Assembly (NCBI GenBank): GCA_028752905.1
Contig: JAQNBH010000004.1
Span: 7,481,173-7,545,172, forward strand
Length of the DNA: 64,000 nucleotides
Direction of reading: 5' to 3'
Source of the DNA: Cladorhizidae sp. MBARI D1340-BT2
Lineage: Eukaryota; Porifera; Demospongiae; Poecilosclerida; Cladorhizidae
The position numbers were made by a program, and so were the translations under genes. A model generated the notes under the pieces. That model had not been told where the DNA came from, made no database searches, and saw only the letters and a program-made list of their open reading frames with translations. How positions within the stretch are numbered: position 1 is the stretch's first letter; every line of letters starts with the position of its first letter. Below, piece after piece: positions 44,023 to 54,984 of the stretch.

Positions 44023-44700
44023 ATTGGCGACGAGGATCAAAACGAAGGCAGCCACTCTCGGAAAAATAGACGAATTTGATGCTGATGTAGAAAACAATTA
44101 CCACTTACTAGAGAGAATGGAGATCTTTACAGCTAACGACGTTGCTGATGCAAATAAACCTGCTGTCCTGCTCAGTCATATAGGTGGCAAGACCTACGGA
44201 GTCTTGAGGAATCTTCTCCCATAAAAAAAAACTGCCATAGAGGACTTTACTGAACTTAGCACTGCTTTGATGTCACACTTACGATCCAAAGCCATCGGTC
44301 ATCGCTCAGAGATGCAATTTCCACACACGCTGACAGAAATCAGGAGAATCGGTAGCAGAGTTTATCGCAGAACTCCGGAGGCTGGCTGTTTTCTGTGATT
44401 TTGAAGCGCACTTGGCAGACGCACTGCGAAACCAGTTTGTTACCGGACTAAAAAATGAAGACATACTCAAAAGGGAGGATAAATTAACTCTCAAGAAAGC
44501 AGTGGATCTTGCAGTGTCTGCAGAGGCAGCAGCCAAAAATGCAAAACGCTTTACTGGCACTGGGTTGGGATTAGGAATTTTACCTCAGACATGTGCAAAT
44601 ACTGTGGAACAACTAATCACCCCGCAAGCAAGTGCAGGGTTCAAGTCAGCCAAATGTTATAATTGTAGCAAACAAAGGCACATTTCTACAGTGTGACAGC
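44023..44700 (+). pseudogene. gypsy gag remnant with zinc knuckles
   Basis: Reads ATLGKIDEFDADVENNYHLL, ERMEIFTANDVADANKPAVL and LSHIGGKTYGVLRNLLP, the usual gag opening of this gypsy type, then frames change. Later parts show FVTGLKNEDILKREDKLTLK with AVDLAVSAEAAAKNAK, and two knuckles, CKYCGTTNHPASKC and CYNCSKQRHISTVC, in different frames. Confidence 0.7.
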
Positions 44701-44879
44701 TATGGAGATCCAGAAGGGATGCTGACACTGGAAATACAAGTGAACATATCACCGTCAAAATTTCAAGTCAGCCAAGTGCGTCACCTCAGAAAGATGAACT
44801 CTAAAATAAGTGACGGAGAGCAAGAAGTATGAGGATCAGGAGGAAGAAGAGTTTCCTCTACAAAATTTGTGATTAGACT

Positions 44880-45888
44880 ACAAAGCCAATAATGGTTGAT
44901 ATCAAAATTAATGGAAAAATCATTCCCATGGAAGTTGAAACAGGGGAGCAGTGACTATCATCTCAGAGGAAACCTGGAGATTCTTGTTTCCAAAGTTACC
45001 TCTCCGCGAGTCTTGCACTGAAGATATACATGGCAGAAACCTGATCTGTTCTGGGTGAATGTGAAGTTAATGTCGAATACAATGGCCAGAGAAAATGCTA
45101 GTAGTGACCATTGTCAAAGGAAGAGGACCCAGTTTATTGGGAAGGAACTGGTTGAAGTCATTGTGTCTGAACTGGCACCAAATTTCCAGCATAAATGCAG
45201 CCAACTAGTTAGACAACCTCCTTATGCAATATGAGGTAATTTCCAGAGAAGAAGTTGGCACCGTCCACACTTACCAAGCAACTTTGTAGCTCAAGGAAGG
45301 AGCTAGTCCCAAGTTCTTCAGACCTAGAAGTGTTCCCTTTTGCGATTAGAGGAGCAGAGTTTGGCAGGCTTGAGGAAGGAATTATTGGGAAGGTGCCATA
45401 TTCAGAGTGGGCAGCACCAATTGTTGAAGCACCCAAGAAAGATCGAAGATTCAGGATTTGCGGGGATTATAAGGTAGCCATAAACCCTGTCCTCAAAACT
45501 GATTAAAATCCTTTACCGAAGCCGGAGGAGCTATTTGCTACCCTCGCAAGGGGTTCCAAGTTCACGAACCTGGATCTGTCGCAGGCGTACATACAGATAC
45601 TCCTGGGATGACAAATCAGCTCAGTATGTTACTATATATTAATACCCACAAAGGTTTGTAATAAGTACAAGAGGTTACTACCTTATGGAATGGTCTTCCC
45701 CTCCAGCCATTTTCCAGAAATTTATGGTATCAATGTTACAGGGGATTCCTAATGTGGGTGTGTACATGATATTCTCATCACTGGGAAAACTTATGCTGAG
45801 TATTTAGCCACCTTAGCAAAGTGTTAAACCGGTTAAAAGAGCATGGCCGTAGAATGAAAAGGCCAAAGTTCAATTTTTTGGCGACCTT
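44880..45888 (+). pseudogene. gypsy protease and reverse transcriptase remnant
   Basis: The protease remnant IKINGKIIPMEVETG (active-site loop decayed) leads into RT: FRPRSVPFAIRGAEFGRLEE, YSEWAAPIVEAPKKDRRFRI, CGDYKVAINPVLKTD, then shifted frames with GSKFTNLDLSQAYIQILL, LLPYGMVFP and DILITGKTYAEYLATLAKCL. The catalytic YVDD region is damaged. RT text ends at about 45888, where the foldback arm begins. Confidence 0.7.
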
Positions 45889-46251
45889 CAGTGAATTTCG
45901 TTAATAATCCATAAAACTCATTTTCCACCCACGTGCTTGACCATGTACTTACGTTTTAGCGCCTAATGAAAACACTCATTGAATAGACGAGGGCTTCCTC
46001 TACCACTGGTGCTAATTTCAACTCTCTAGCACTTGGCAATCTGGAGATATTTATGCGGCCAATTCAGGCATTCAAGTTTTGAAGTTCCCTCCACTTAGTT
46101 ATACCTATGAAAAATATTTTAGTATCAAAAGAGAGCACACCTATCTTTTGAGCTATATATCAAGTCCATACCATGAAGTTTACAGAATCTACGGAGCTAT
46201 AAAGTGGTATACACAAGTTAAAAAAATTAATTTTAAATGCAACTCCCTCCC
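45889..46251. mobile_element. Half copy of the TTAA foldback MITE
   Basis: The segment from GAATTTCGTTAATAATCC to AACTCCCTCCC is the right arm of the foldback element seen complete at 48076-48690. Shared stretches include TTTTCCACCCACGTGCTTGA, CATGAAGTTTACAGAATCTA and CGGAGCTATAAAGTGGTA. The right end is followed by TTAG, a near match to the TTAA target. The left arm is missing, so a deletion joined it to RT. Confidence 0.7.
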
Positions 46252-46255
46252 TTAG

Positions 46256-47096
46256 TCATGCTGTTCCTGAGAGCTCGGAAGGGGACCAAAGCTGCCAGAA
46301 AGCTTCCTGAAAATTTTGATGAGGTCAAGTCAGAGTTTTTGAGTCGTGCAAGTGAAATATATAAAGAAGGTGATTTGTTTGTTCCACCACAGTTAATCTT
46401 TAACTTTGATCAAACTAATGCAAAGTATGTTCCAGTGAGTGAAGGGACTTTGGCCTCAAAACAGGTCCCAATTGTTGAAATTGATGACGAAAGAGAAATG
46501 ACTGTACTTTTAAGCTGTACACTGAGTGGAGAGCTCTTACCTTCACAACTTATTTATGCTGGACGCACTCCACGCAGCCATCCTTCTGTATGCTTTCCAA
46601 ATGGTTGGAATATTACCCATAGTGAGAATCACTGGTCAACATAAGTAACAATGATTGAATATTAATGGCAAAGATAATTGTGCCTTATGTTAAAGAAGAG
46701 ACTAGTAAATCCAATGAACTCCCAGATGATTTTACAGCCATTGATATCTTTGATATTTTTGCAGCACATATGTGCCAACGAGTGCTAAATCTTCTTAGAG
46801 TCCATCATATCAAATTTAAATTTGTACCTACTGGGGGGAACTCCAGCCTCTAGACCTTACTGTAAATGAAGGAGCTCCAATCATGCTTTTCATCTTGGTA
46901 CTGTAGCTACAGAAGTTACTAAAGCATTTGGATGCTGGAACAAAAGTACAAAGAATAAAGATTGACCTTCACATTTCTCTTCTCAAGCCCCACAGGTTAA
47001 TTGATGTACTTTCCAAGATAAGAATGCAGAAAAATCTTATACAAGCAGGTTTTGACAAAGCTGGAATAACATGTCTGAAAATTACTAGTAGTACTT
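46256..47096 (+). pseudogene. Pogo/Tigger-like DDE transposase remnant
   Basis: Reads GTKAARKLPENFDEVKSEFL, FVPPQLIFNFDQTNAKYVPV, VEIDDEREMTVLLSCTLSGE, SQLIYAGRTPRSHPSV and NITHSENHWST, then after a shift FTAIDIFDIFAAHMCQRVLN, LLRVHHIKFKFVP, and decayed TVNE.. and DVLSKIRMQKNLIQAGF. The Asp in FNFDQT and in IFDIFAAH correspond to the first two DDD/E residues of pogo-type nucleases. The DNA-binding N-terminus is missing. It lies inside the gypsy element, so it arrived later or was joined by deletion. Confidence 0.7.
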
Positions 47097-47194
47097 AATT
47101 AATAGCTAATGCCACATTGGGGAAAAAACAAATTATTTACCGACTAATATATATTTAAAATCGCTAAGTATTTTACCTGCTAAAATAATGTGTT

Positions 47195-47770
47195 ATACAG
47201 TAGTTTCTGATAATGGTCCCTAATTTGTGGCAGTGCAAAATTCCTGAAACAGAACGGTGTAAAACATGTCAAATGTGCCCTGTATCATCCGTCGTCCAAT
47301 GGATTTGTGGAAAGGTTTGTCAAACCTTCAAGGAAGCAATGAGAGCAGGAGAATGGGAAAGTTTACCGCTACAACATAGATTGGATAATTTCCTATATAT
47401 TCATGTCCCGAGTAGCACCTCACGCTACTACTGGAACTACTCCCTGTTCATTATTCCTAGGAGGGCGAGATGTCAGGACTCGACTACATCTCCTAGGACC
47501 GCAGTTGGAGTCTAAAGTGCTTGAGAAACAAGCTGGCCAGAAGTCACAGCATGACTGATGAGCAAAACTTCATGTTTGCCAAGAAGTCACCATACGCAAT
47601 GTACGCCCTGGTGCAAAGTACGTACCTGCAATGATTGTGGAGAGACAAGGACCTTTGAGTTACCTGGTTTCAGTCCATGATGGCATCATCTGGCATAGGC
47701 ATGTCGATCACCTCAAACCATTAGAGCCAAGTCCCAATGGAGACCGAACCCCTGACGATTCCATTGGAAC
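47195..47770 (+). pseudogene. gypsy integrase C-terminal remnant
   Basis: VVSDNGP (third-frame remnants around 47200), KHVKCALYHPSSNGFVERFV in mixed frames, KEAMRAGEWESLPLQHRLD, then after shifts GPLSYLVSVHDGIIWHRHVD and HLKPLEPSPNGD, which is the GPY/F-type tail of gypsy integrases. The catalytic Glu context survives (NGFVERF). Multiple frames are needed. Confidence 0.65.
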
Positions 47771-48019
47771 TTGACTTACCTGCTGATGATGAAGATTTCG
47801 TTACATATGCTCCATCTCCCGGAGCTGACATTCCAGTACTGACTGTTGTTGGACTGCCTCCGACTATTATGCTACCTAGGACATACCCAACGAGAACTTG
47901 AAATCCACCCGTGTGGTATGGACCTATGGTGATCCACTGACTCCTCATTATGTTGCATAGTGTTGTAGTCATTTATTCATTTTATGTGTACCTTCACCTT
48001 TTAATCTTAGTGGGGAGGA

Positions 48020-48843
48020 TGTAGTGGCTTTTTGGTGTGTTAATTAATCACATCTTATTATTCAGTGCACTTTAAGGAGGGACAGTTGCATTTTTGGGGG
48101 GAGAGTGACCCATATGTATTTCCCCCTTTTCCCTCCTGGTGGTTACCATTTTATAACTCTGTAGATTCTGTAAACTTCATGGTATGGACTTGATATATAG
48201 CTCAAAAGATGGGTCTCTCTTTGTGCTCTCTGTTGATACTAAAATATTTTTCATAAGTATAACTATAGCCAAGTTACAGAGCTACAAGTGCGTTAAAATG
48301 TAAGTACGTGGCGGGTGGAAATGAATTTCGTTAATAATCCATAAAACTCGTTTTCCACCCACGTGCTTGACCATGTTTTAGCGCCTAATCAAAACACTAG
48401 AGTGACTTCCTCTAGCCATTGCTATTCCACTCAAATCTTTAGCACTTTGCAATCAGGAGATATTTATGCGGCCAATTCAGGCATTCAGGTTTTGAAGTTC
48501 CCTCCACTATAGTATATAACTTGGCTATAGTTATACCTATGAAATATATTTTAGTATCAAAAGAGAGCACACAGAGAGACCCATCTTTTGAGCTATATAT
48601 CAAGTCCATACCATGAAGTTTACAGAATCTACGGAGCTATAAAGTGGTACCCACAAGTTTTAAAAAAATTCCACTGTCCACCACCCCCCCTTAATGATAC
48701 AGTTACTAGTGGGTGTGTTACTTTACACTTTGGACTGGTCACTTTTGAAATCAGAATAAGATTGTTGCAACTTTTATAGAGATAGAAGCTAACTAGCTAT
48801 ATCTACCCGGGTGCACATAGTGTTTGGGAACATGAACACTACA
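48020..48843 (+). repeat. 3' LTR of the gypsy element, split by a MITE
   Basis: Begins TGTAGTGGCTTTTTGG and ends GAACACTACA. Without the insertion at 48076-48690 and one TTAA it is about 205 bp and alignable with the 5' LTR. The insertion point corresponds to CTTTATGATAC of the 5' LTR. Confidence 0.85.
48076..48690. mobile_element. Foldback MITE with TTAA duplication
   Basis: Starts GGAGGGACAGTTGCATTTTT and ends CCACTGTCCACCACCCCCCC, flanked by TTAA at 48072-48075 and 48691-48694. The two arms (48120-48350 and 48350-48670) are long inverted repeats sharing GATATATAGCTCAAAAGATG and TATGGACTTGATATATAGC. TTAA targets plus G-rich ends fit piggyBac or Kolobok non-autonomous elements. No coding sequence. 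Related copies are at 45889 and 62063. Confidence 0.8.
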
Positions 48844-48848
48844 CCTTG

Positions 48849-50245
48849 TCAGGAGGAACATAGGTCTATGGGTGGGTACTGGTGGTGCCTCGCCTTTAAG
48901 GAGGCTCGATTAAACTTACACCAACTCAAAATGCCCGTACGACAATATGTTCTGTAGTGTGTGATTAAAAAAATCGCTTTCACTTCGCGAACCATCCCCT
49001 CTATTGTTATTTCTAATTGCTCCCCCATAGTAGGTTTGCATTTTAACTATAGACATGTGACTAATCCCCCTAGCGCCACCCAAAGTTACACACTTGCCAT
49101 CGTCTTCAACAGCACCTTTTTTATTACATGTCTCAAAATGCTTTAAAATTGCTTACTAACGTGATTTATACATTCTACCTTCTCTATTTCAACACTAGGA
49201 CCATAAGCTTGACATCCAACAACCAGTTATATCCCCATCACTAATTATGTGTGTGTACCTAAAAGCTCAAGTCTCTCCACTGAATGCCCATTTTCTTGTG
49301 TCCCCCAACTTCCATGGAAGCAGAAGAGCCTTCAAAATCGGCTCCACAACTTACCTTGTGACCCTCAAACCATTCTTTCTAACTTGCCTGTCTCATCTTC
49401 AGGTATTCGCGTGCAAGCTTGACAGAACTTAGACATAAGATAATAATCTATAACTTCTCCAGTGTCCCAAGACATCACACCTAGCTGTAATTTGATTTAT
49501 GGCCTTGTCTATGCCACATGCCGTCAACAGTAACACTAACATCAATGATGTCTTCAGGCCTAACCCCATAAAAATCATGTAACCTATGAGCGGCATCCAA
49601 CATAATACTCTGTTACTGCATTTGCATCACTCCCTATTGACTTAGTATATTTTAAAAAAACTGGGGGGGCAACATACATATCCATGACTGCGGTGATGTC
49701 TTCCAGACCAGATTGACTAATTCCAGCAATGTGAACAGCCAGTAGCTATATACTGACTGGATATTCAAAGAATGGGCTTCCTCAGATACAGGGTTTGAGA
49801 TGTTAGCACAATTTGAACAAAAAGTAAAAATATGACACACCATGCCTGCCCTACGGGAAATTTTTCCCTTCAGTTGTAAGGAGCCTGGCTACCACATTGA
49901 ATACACTTGTTACTCCTTTCTATATATGACCTGTTTAAATCTTATTAAAAGGGGGGTCCACTACCCCAAAAAAATTGTTTTTTGGTTTTTTTGGTTTTTC
50001 CGCCAAAATATGATGACAGTAGCTACATGCAAGATGCTGCCTTCCTAATTGGAGAAGATTTGGATGCTCCATTTTGGCTTATATTAACTTGAGTACTCCC
50101 GATTTGCGAAGAAGACGCTTCACGTAATGGTGAGTTTCAATGGCCGCGGAGACCGACAAGGGAAGCAAACCAGTGATTCTGGTCATCCCCCTACTATATA
50201 AGACCAAACTTCCCCTCCCTATTCTTGATTTTTCTAGTATGTATA
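48849..50245. other. No gene; one short dispersed repeat
   Basis: The only structure noted is at 50020-50075 (GCAAGATGCTGCCTTCC, GGAGAAGATTTGGATGCTCC), whose reverse complement is repeated at 62835-62880. A G8 tract and T-rich runs flank it. Confidence 0.4.
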
Positions 50246-50374
50246 TGTATACCACTTTTGGTGTTTTTTAATGGTATGGTCAGTTCAGCCATTGAAATAC
50301 TATACTAGTCCTTAAAATGCCTGTCCTGAAAAAATTGCTTTTGGGGGCCAAGGACGGTTCTCCCTGCTTCATAT
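50246..50374 (-). repeat. Dispersed repeat, copy 2 (inverted relative to 224-353)
   Basis: The reverse complement matches 224-353 with a few substitutions and indels. Flanks differ, confirming dispersal rather than segmental duplication. Confidence 0.7.
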
Positions 50375-51370
50375 ATATTCAGACAAAATTATATCGATTC
50401 TGTTTCCTCTCAATGAGAGCTACAAGATGACATTCTCTGTTTTTAATTTTAAGTAAGTATGATGTCAACAGGTACAAAAAAACAATGAAAATGCTACCAA
50501 AAAATTGCAATAGTTTTTAAAATCCATGATCACACTATTTAAAAAAAAATCAATGTTATATTGTGTTTCATACTTTGTAATTTCCCCTGTGGTAAGTTGT
50601 GAAATCCCAAAGTAAACTAGTCTCCAAGTATGACTGTCCTTGTGAAATCTTAAATGTTCACTAAGTCCGGATCAGTTGTATATAGCTGGGTAGCTAGTTG
50701 GCACAGCACCAGAAGGTAGGTCTGTGTATAGGTACAAGATTTCAAATAAAAATTCTGAAGCAGAGAGAAGTTGTGGTTTTTTTTGTTTTTTTGTTTTTTT
50801 TGACTTCCCTTACCCAGTTATCCCACAACACCCCTAGAGTCCGAAGAGGTAGAGCCAGTAGATCCAGTAGCAAAACCCACAGAAGAAGCTGAATGGTCAA
50901 GAGAGCCAACTTCTTTCTGGTCAGGGTCACCACTGGAACTGGCCTCTCTTCAGACATGATTGCAAGGTTAGTGAAGGTTCACAGAAGGCGCTACCTTCAC
51001 CTTCAGGATCCAAGATACTCACTAACAGAGGAAGGAAACAGCAAGTAACTTTTTAGTACCGAGATAGAACACTAAACTTGCCTAATGCGGCTGTTGTACT
51101 ATGCTCAACAACAACCGCCTGCTAGGCTTTCTTCTTCTTGTCCTTCTCACTCTTCTTAAATACGTGGCATTTCTTGTTAAAATATTTGTCCTTTCTCTTC
51201 CCCATAACTCTACAGTGCGATATTTTCAAGCAATTCTGGGTAACTGACATTTCAAAAAATGTGATCTAAAGAACGTGCTCGCCTTTCCGGTTGCGCAGTA
51301 CTCCCCCTCCCCTCTCCCCTGGTCAACAATATGAAAGAAGTATTTAGTATTAGCAATCTCAACATGACAA
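50375..51370. other. No supported gene; 3' flank of the transferase gene
   Basis: Contains T-rich runs near 50780 and a possible polyadenylation context for the - strand gene. Two very short frames (50893-51048 + and 51122-51205 -) were considered and not accepted. Confidence 0.3.
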
Positions 51371-52678
51371 TCAGGAACACTGACCTATCAATTTCAAAGT
51401 CCTGCTTCCACCATACTTTCCACACAGCAACCCAGCTGTTCTTGAAAACCCACTCGGCCCCCTCACCAAGATTTTCCCTTGTGCAATAAGCAAGAACTCG
51501 ACCCACACCACAATGAACCCTTCTTTCTCCTTCGCTGACAGAGGATGTAGCTTCTTCTTCAACTTGTCCACATGCATTATAACATCATTCAGGGTACGAA
51601 TCCTTGATCCATATTTGTTCAAGGCCATTTGCTTTACCTGGTTACTGTCTGTAGCTAGAAAAATACAAGTCCTGTTCTTGCCAGACAGCTCATCTGCAGT
51701 ATTTATTGCACAGTGAAGTGCCTGTTTCCACTCTGATTCTTGCCGCAGGAAGTGTACTACTCCTTCATCATGTGGCATTTTTACAAAACCAGTTCTCACA
51801 TGAATAGCCACATATGGCAAGTGGTTCAGGCCGAGCATCTCTGCAGCTGCAGACATCCGTTCAAGCACCACATCATCTAGCTTGAATAAGTAGCGGAACA
51901 CAATACCAATCATTTCATTCAGTTTATTGTAGGGCAAATTAAAAAATCCATGCAGTTGCATCGTATCCATTAACCACTTAGGATTATTTCCGTTTCTCTT
52001 TGGATCCAGTAATGAATTTGGCTGCACATTTGTAGAAAGAATTGTAGAAAGAATAACATTTGTCTCATTGCTATCAATGGTCCTCATGCAATCCTTGATA
52101 ACCGCTTTAGTCTTGTCAGTTTTCAGAGTAGTGGTCGTGTATCTGAAGTGATTTGCACCAATGAAATCATCAGGTTCACTTGCATTCAAGTGGTTACTGA
52201 CCATCTTGTCCTTCCAATTTATCATGTGTGGATGGAGAAAATCACCTTCCGAATGAGTCGGCCAGACTATGATTAGCCTGCGTCTGCTAAGCATGGCAAG
52301 GAGGAGGACATAAGTAATGCTCCGAATCCGATCCCCTAGTCCACCACAACTCATGAAACTACTACACCACCACACCAGTGTCCTCCCGGAAGGTTACTTC
52401 CTCATGGTATGGAAAGATGCATAGTTTTCCAAGGACTTGAGAAATCTTTCGTAGTTCTTTAATTGCAACTCAATTTCTGAGTTCGGACATTTCAAAGGGA
52501 TCCCACTCAGCAAATGATCTTGAAAGGACCAGGAGCTCGGACTTGTTAAATTTTGCGGGGACATTTGAAAGTTCGTCTTTGTATATCGATTCTCGAGGAA
52601 GAAGACACAGATAATATATACCAACACTAACAGTGATAGAAAAATGAGATTATTTCTCACAACCATCTTTGCTAACAC
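51371..52678 (-). CDS. Fucosyltransferase-like type II membrane protein (one TAA)
   Basis: The start at 52678 gives a short cytoplasmic tail and one membrane anchor (NNLIFLSLLVLVYIICVFFL), a stem, then SYASFHTMRK-type sequence. One TAA at 52394-52396 interrupts the frame, which continues without shift as RTLVWWCSSFMSCGGLGDRI, LLLAMLSRRRLIIVWP, YVAIHVRTGF, NRTCIFLATDSNQVK and ILVRGPSGFSRTA. CGGLGDRIR, IHVRTG and the C-terminal GPSGFS block fit the invertebrate Golgi fucosyltransferase-like families (GDP-fucose binding, luminal). Frame and motifs are kept over about 430 codons apart from that TAA, so the gene is either a very young pseudogene or carries a sequence error. A TATATATATA stretch lies about 30 bp upstream. 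Transferred sugar and acceptor cannot be told from sequence. Confidence 0.65.
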
Positions 52679-52975
52679 TGAGGGACTCGTCCTGCGAAAT
52701 TCGTCCCGCTATATATATATACCAATATTAGAGAATGTGGCAAATCCTACGCTTGCCACTCCCTGCTGCGCAACCACCCACGCTGGTCAGAAAACCAGCG
52801 CCATTTTTACCCCAAAGCTGTAATGATACAATTTACCTTGTCCTATGGTGGTGATCCAACAAACTACTTGATTTAATCTCAGAGGTTGATATTGGAATTT
52901 TAAGGTCAGTCACGCGAACAGGAAAGACCCACCATATGTTCTGCGGAAGGTTGATTACTGCTGTGACAGTGGTTA
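52679..52975. other. Upstream region of the transferase gene
   Basis: Holds TATATATATATACC at about 52711, a plausible core promoter for the - strand gene. Nothing else supported. Confidence 0.35.
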
Positions 52976-53446
52976 GAGAACGCAGTGGTATTCGGAAGAG
53001 CAGCATCAGAATTATTGATTCCAGGAACAAGGAGCCGCCCAGCAGACATCTTCCTCCCAAACTGGTGCGACGGTCGACCAGCAGCATTAGATGTCTCGGT
53101 CATCTCTACACTACAACCACGCACAGTAACTGGAGCAGCTGAACACCAAGGACATGCACTGAAGGTAGGCGAGAAGAGGAAGATGACTGCCCACCACGAG
53201 GCATGCCAGTCTGTCGGGGTTGTCTTCGTCCCACTCATTATGGAGACACTAGGAGGCTGGAGTGAGGGGGCTGCCCACACCATTGCGAGAATTGGTCGTC
53301 TCCTTGGGCAGCGCTCAGGATCACCACCCGCAGAGACAACCCGCCACTTGTTCCAACGCATCTCCATTACACTATGGAGAGGAAATTCCACTCCGTGGAC
53401 AAGTCGGCTCCCCATATGCTCTGCTTGGGTGGACGGAACTATATAA
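52976..53446 (+). pseudogene. Retroelement C-terminal nuclease-like domain fragment
   Basis: Reads LLIPGTRSRPADIFLPNWCD, GRPAALDVSVISTLQP, GHALKVGEKRKMTAHHEACQ, SVGVVFVPLIMETLGGWSEG, HTIARIGRLLGQRSG and RHLFQRISITLWRGN. The RPAD...LDV..IS arrangement is the PD-(D/E)-like core seen at the C-terminus of many invertebrate reverse-transcriptase-like proteins. The open frame of about 150 codons is well kept, but there is no RT upstream. It is the same domain type as the fragment at 21204-21481, on the other strand and more complete. Confidence 0.55.
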
Positions 53447-53895
53447 CTCTTCCCCCCCCCTTCCCCCCCAAAATGTACATGAAATTGTGCTTTTGTATCT
53501 ATTCAAAATATATATTTTTTTATTATTATTTTTTTTATTGTCATCACCACCTGCTTGTGGTGGTTTTCCCACAGCTTTACTGGTTCAGATTGTGCTTGTC
53601 ATATGGACATAAATTAGTGAATGCCAATGATTTCATAAGCCTCCAATGTATAGTCTATATTCTCCACAACAAATTAGGTCCACATAAACATTTGCTTTAC
53701 TCCCAGTTTGTGTTGTTCACATTATTTATTAGAACTTGGCAGATTTCTTTCAAGTGAAATAATTTTTTAGGTATCTTGTTATAAAGGTCTATGCAATAAT
53801 GTACATGTCACAACTTGTCTTGGCTATTTTGTCAAGAATGTTTACACACAACCAGCCAAAAACCCATCACAATCAGAGTGTCAACGCTTGGTCCT

Positions 53896-54038
53896 ATTCT
53901 TAATCGATCAGCAGCAGAAGATATTGCGTGAAGCCCATGACATCAAAGGTGCACATCAAGGTCAGAAGCGTACCTTGGCACGTCTTACACAGGATTATTA
54001 TTGGACCACTATGATAAAGGAGGTATATAGTTGGGTAA
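53896..54038 (+). pseudogene. Integrase-type H2C2 zinc domain exon fragment
   Basis: IDQQQKILREAHDIKGAHQG, QKRTLARLTQDYYWTTMIKE and VYSW, followed by a GTAAGT donor. This is the zinc-binding N-terminal module of integrases. A donor straight after it suggests an intron-containing Ginger- or GIN1-like gene rather than a retroelement. No catalytic core follows. Confidence 0.5.
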
Positions 54039-54818
54039 GTATTTGTAAATAGTTAATACATAATATCCTAAAAGCTGGTTGATAAGCTGTGATCTATAAT
54101 GGTTTGTTAATAAGGGGGGGGGCTTTAGGTCAAACCACAAAAAACATGCCACGAAGTAAAAACCGTCATAACTTTTAGGTTTCTAGGGCTACAAATATAA
54201 TTTTGTGTCAAAAGATAGCCCTTTCTATGTGCTTTCAAGTGATATGTATAATAATATATTTACAGGTGTTTTTCTATCTAGATACCTACAGCCATCAGAC
54301 CTCCTCAAAATCACCATTCACAGCATCTTGGATATTGGATCAAATGACTTCAAATTTGTTGTTTGTTTAGATAATGCATTACTCTTTGTTATCGACGACC
54401 AGAATTTTTTCATTTTATATTCCCACTGTTTGCTGGGTTCATATAGATGCCACGCCCACTAAGCAACATAACTTTTTATTATTATGAATTTTAAAAAAAT
54501 TGATCATTGAACACAAAGAGCAAAGAAAGAGCTTCAAAATGATATAGCTACAAGGTTTGGGCAAAAAAAAAATTTTTACCTAGTTATCCGATTAAAAGCC
54601 GTAAGCGCCATATGGCGCGAGACCTTACATCCTTCGCCACACAAAAATATATAAAATGAACCGTTACGAGCTAACAGCCCCGGTTGGGTTCTGCACATGC
54701 CTAGTAGACTAGAGAACGTCACAAAAATGATTATTTCCGGTTGATGCATCGTGCAACAAAAATCCTGCGGTTGAACGCCATTTTTGTTGGTCGAGCTTTT
54801 TTTTTAAACTGCTCAAAG
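54039..54818. other. Upstream of the piggyBac gene; no gene
   Basis: Includes a G9 tract (54116), and a perfect palindrome GCGCCATATGGCGC at 54605-54618 that might belong to the piggyBac left end. I could not pair it with a right end. Confidence 0.35.
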
Positions 54819-54984
54819 ATGCTCTCCTGTGAGGACGTTATTTCTCAACTTTTAGCCAACGATTCTGGCGATTCTGGGTCAGATTCATTTGGGGAAGAAG
54901 GTGAAGACATCTATGCATACCGAGGAAACACTCTGGATCCAGTTGCTCTAAGAGAAGAGGCGCGCTTGGATGGACTTCTCGATT
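54819..54984 (+). CDS. piggyBac transposase, exon 1
   Basis: Starts MLSCEDVISQLLANDSGDSG and continues SDSFGEEGEDIYAYRG and REEARLDGLL, the acidic N-terminus usual for piggyBac transposases. A GTAAGT donor follows the T of a split codon. Joined to exon 2 it reads LLD-SSDDESGDEAS in frame, giving 615 residues in total. The intron is 4481 nt, of which 4206 plus a 6-bp duplication are the Merlin insertion, so the original intron was about 270 nt. Confidence 0.8.

Larger units (their letters stand above)
43828..48843 (+). mobile_element. Ty3/gypsy LTR retrotransposon with CCTTG duplication
   Basis: Two related LTRs (43828-44022; 48020-48843 including an insertion) flank gag, RT and integrase remnants. 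Identical CCTTG stands immediately outside both LTRs (43823-43827 and 48844-48848). TTGGCGACGAGG follows the 5' LTR, and a polypurine tract AGTGGGGAGGA precedes the 3' LTR. Part of pol between RT and integrase is replaced by a half foldback MITE and a pogo-like pseudogene. Many stops make it dead, yet the insertion boundaries are intact. Confidence 0.9.

Noticed and set aside
50893..51048. A 51-codon + frame starting MVKRANFFLVRVTTGTG
   Set aside because: The N-terminus faintly recalls mitochondrial ribosomal protein bL33, but the rest does not align and it could be chance.
51122..51205. A 27-residue Lys-rich - strand frame
   Set aside because: Too short and low in complexity, with no homology recognised.
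52358..52393. A 36-nt intron (GTAACC to GTGTAG) that would remove the TAA of the transferase gene
   Set aside because: It would keep frame, but would delete the LVWWC segment expected just before CGGLGDR, and the acceptor lacks a pyrimidine tract. A single nonsense change or error is simpler.
53372..53757. Frames over the poly-T/poly-C stretch after the nuclease-like domain
   Set aside because: Low complexity; no domain; different frames equally open.
54605..54618. Palindrome GCGCCATATGGCGC as the piggyBac left TIR
   Set aside because: No matching right end or TTAA pair was found, so it is left as an unassigned palindrome.
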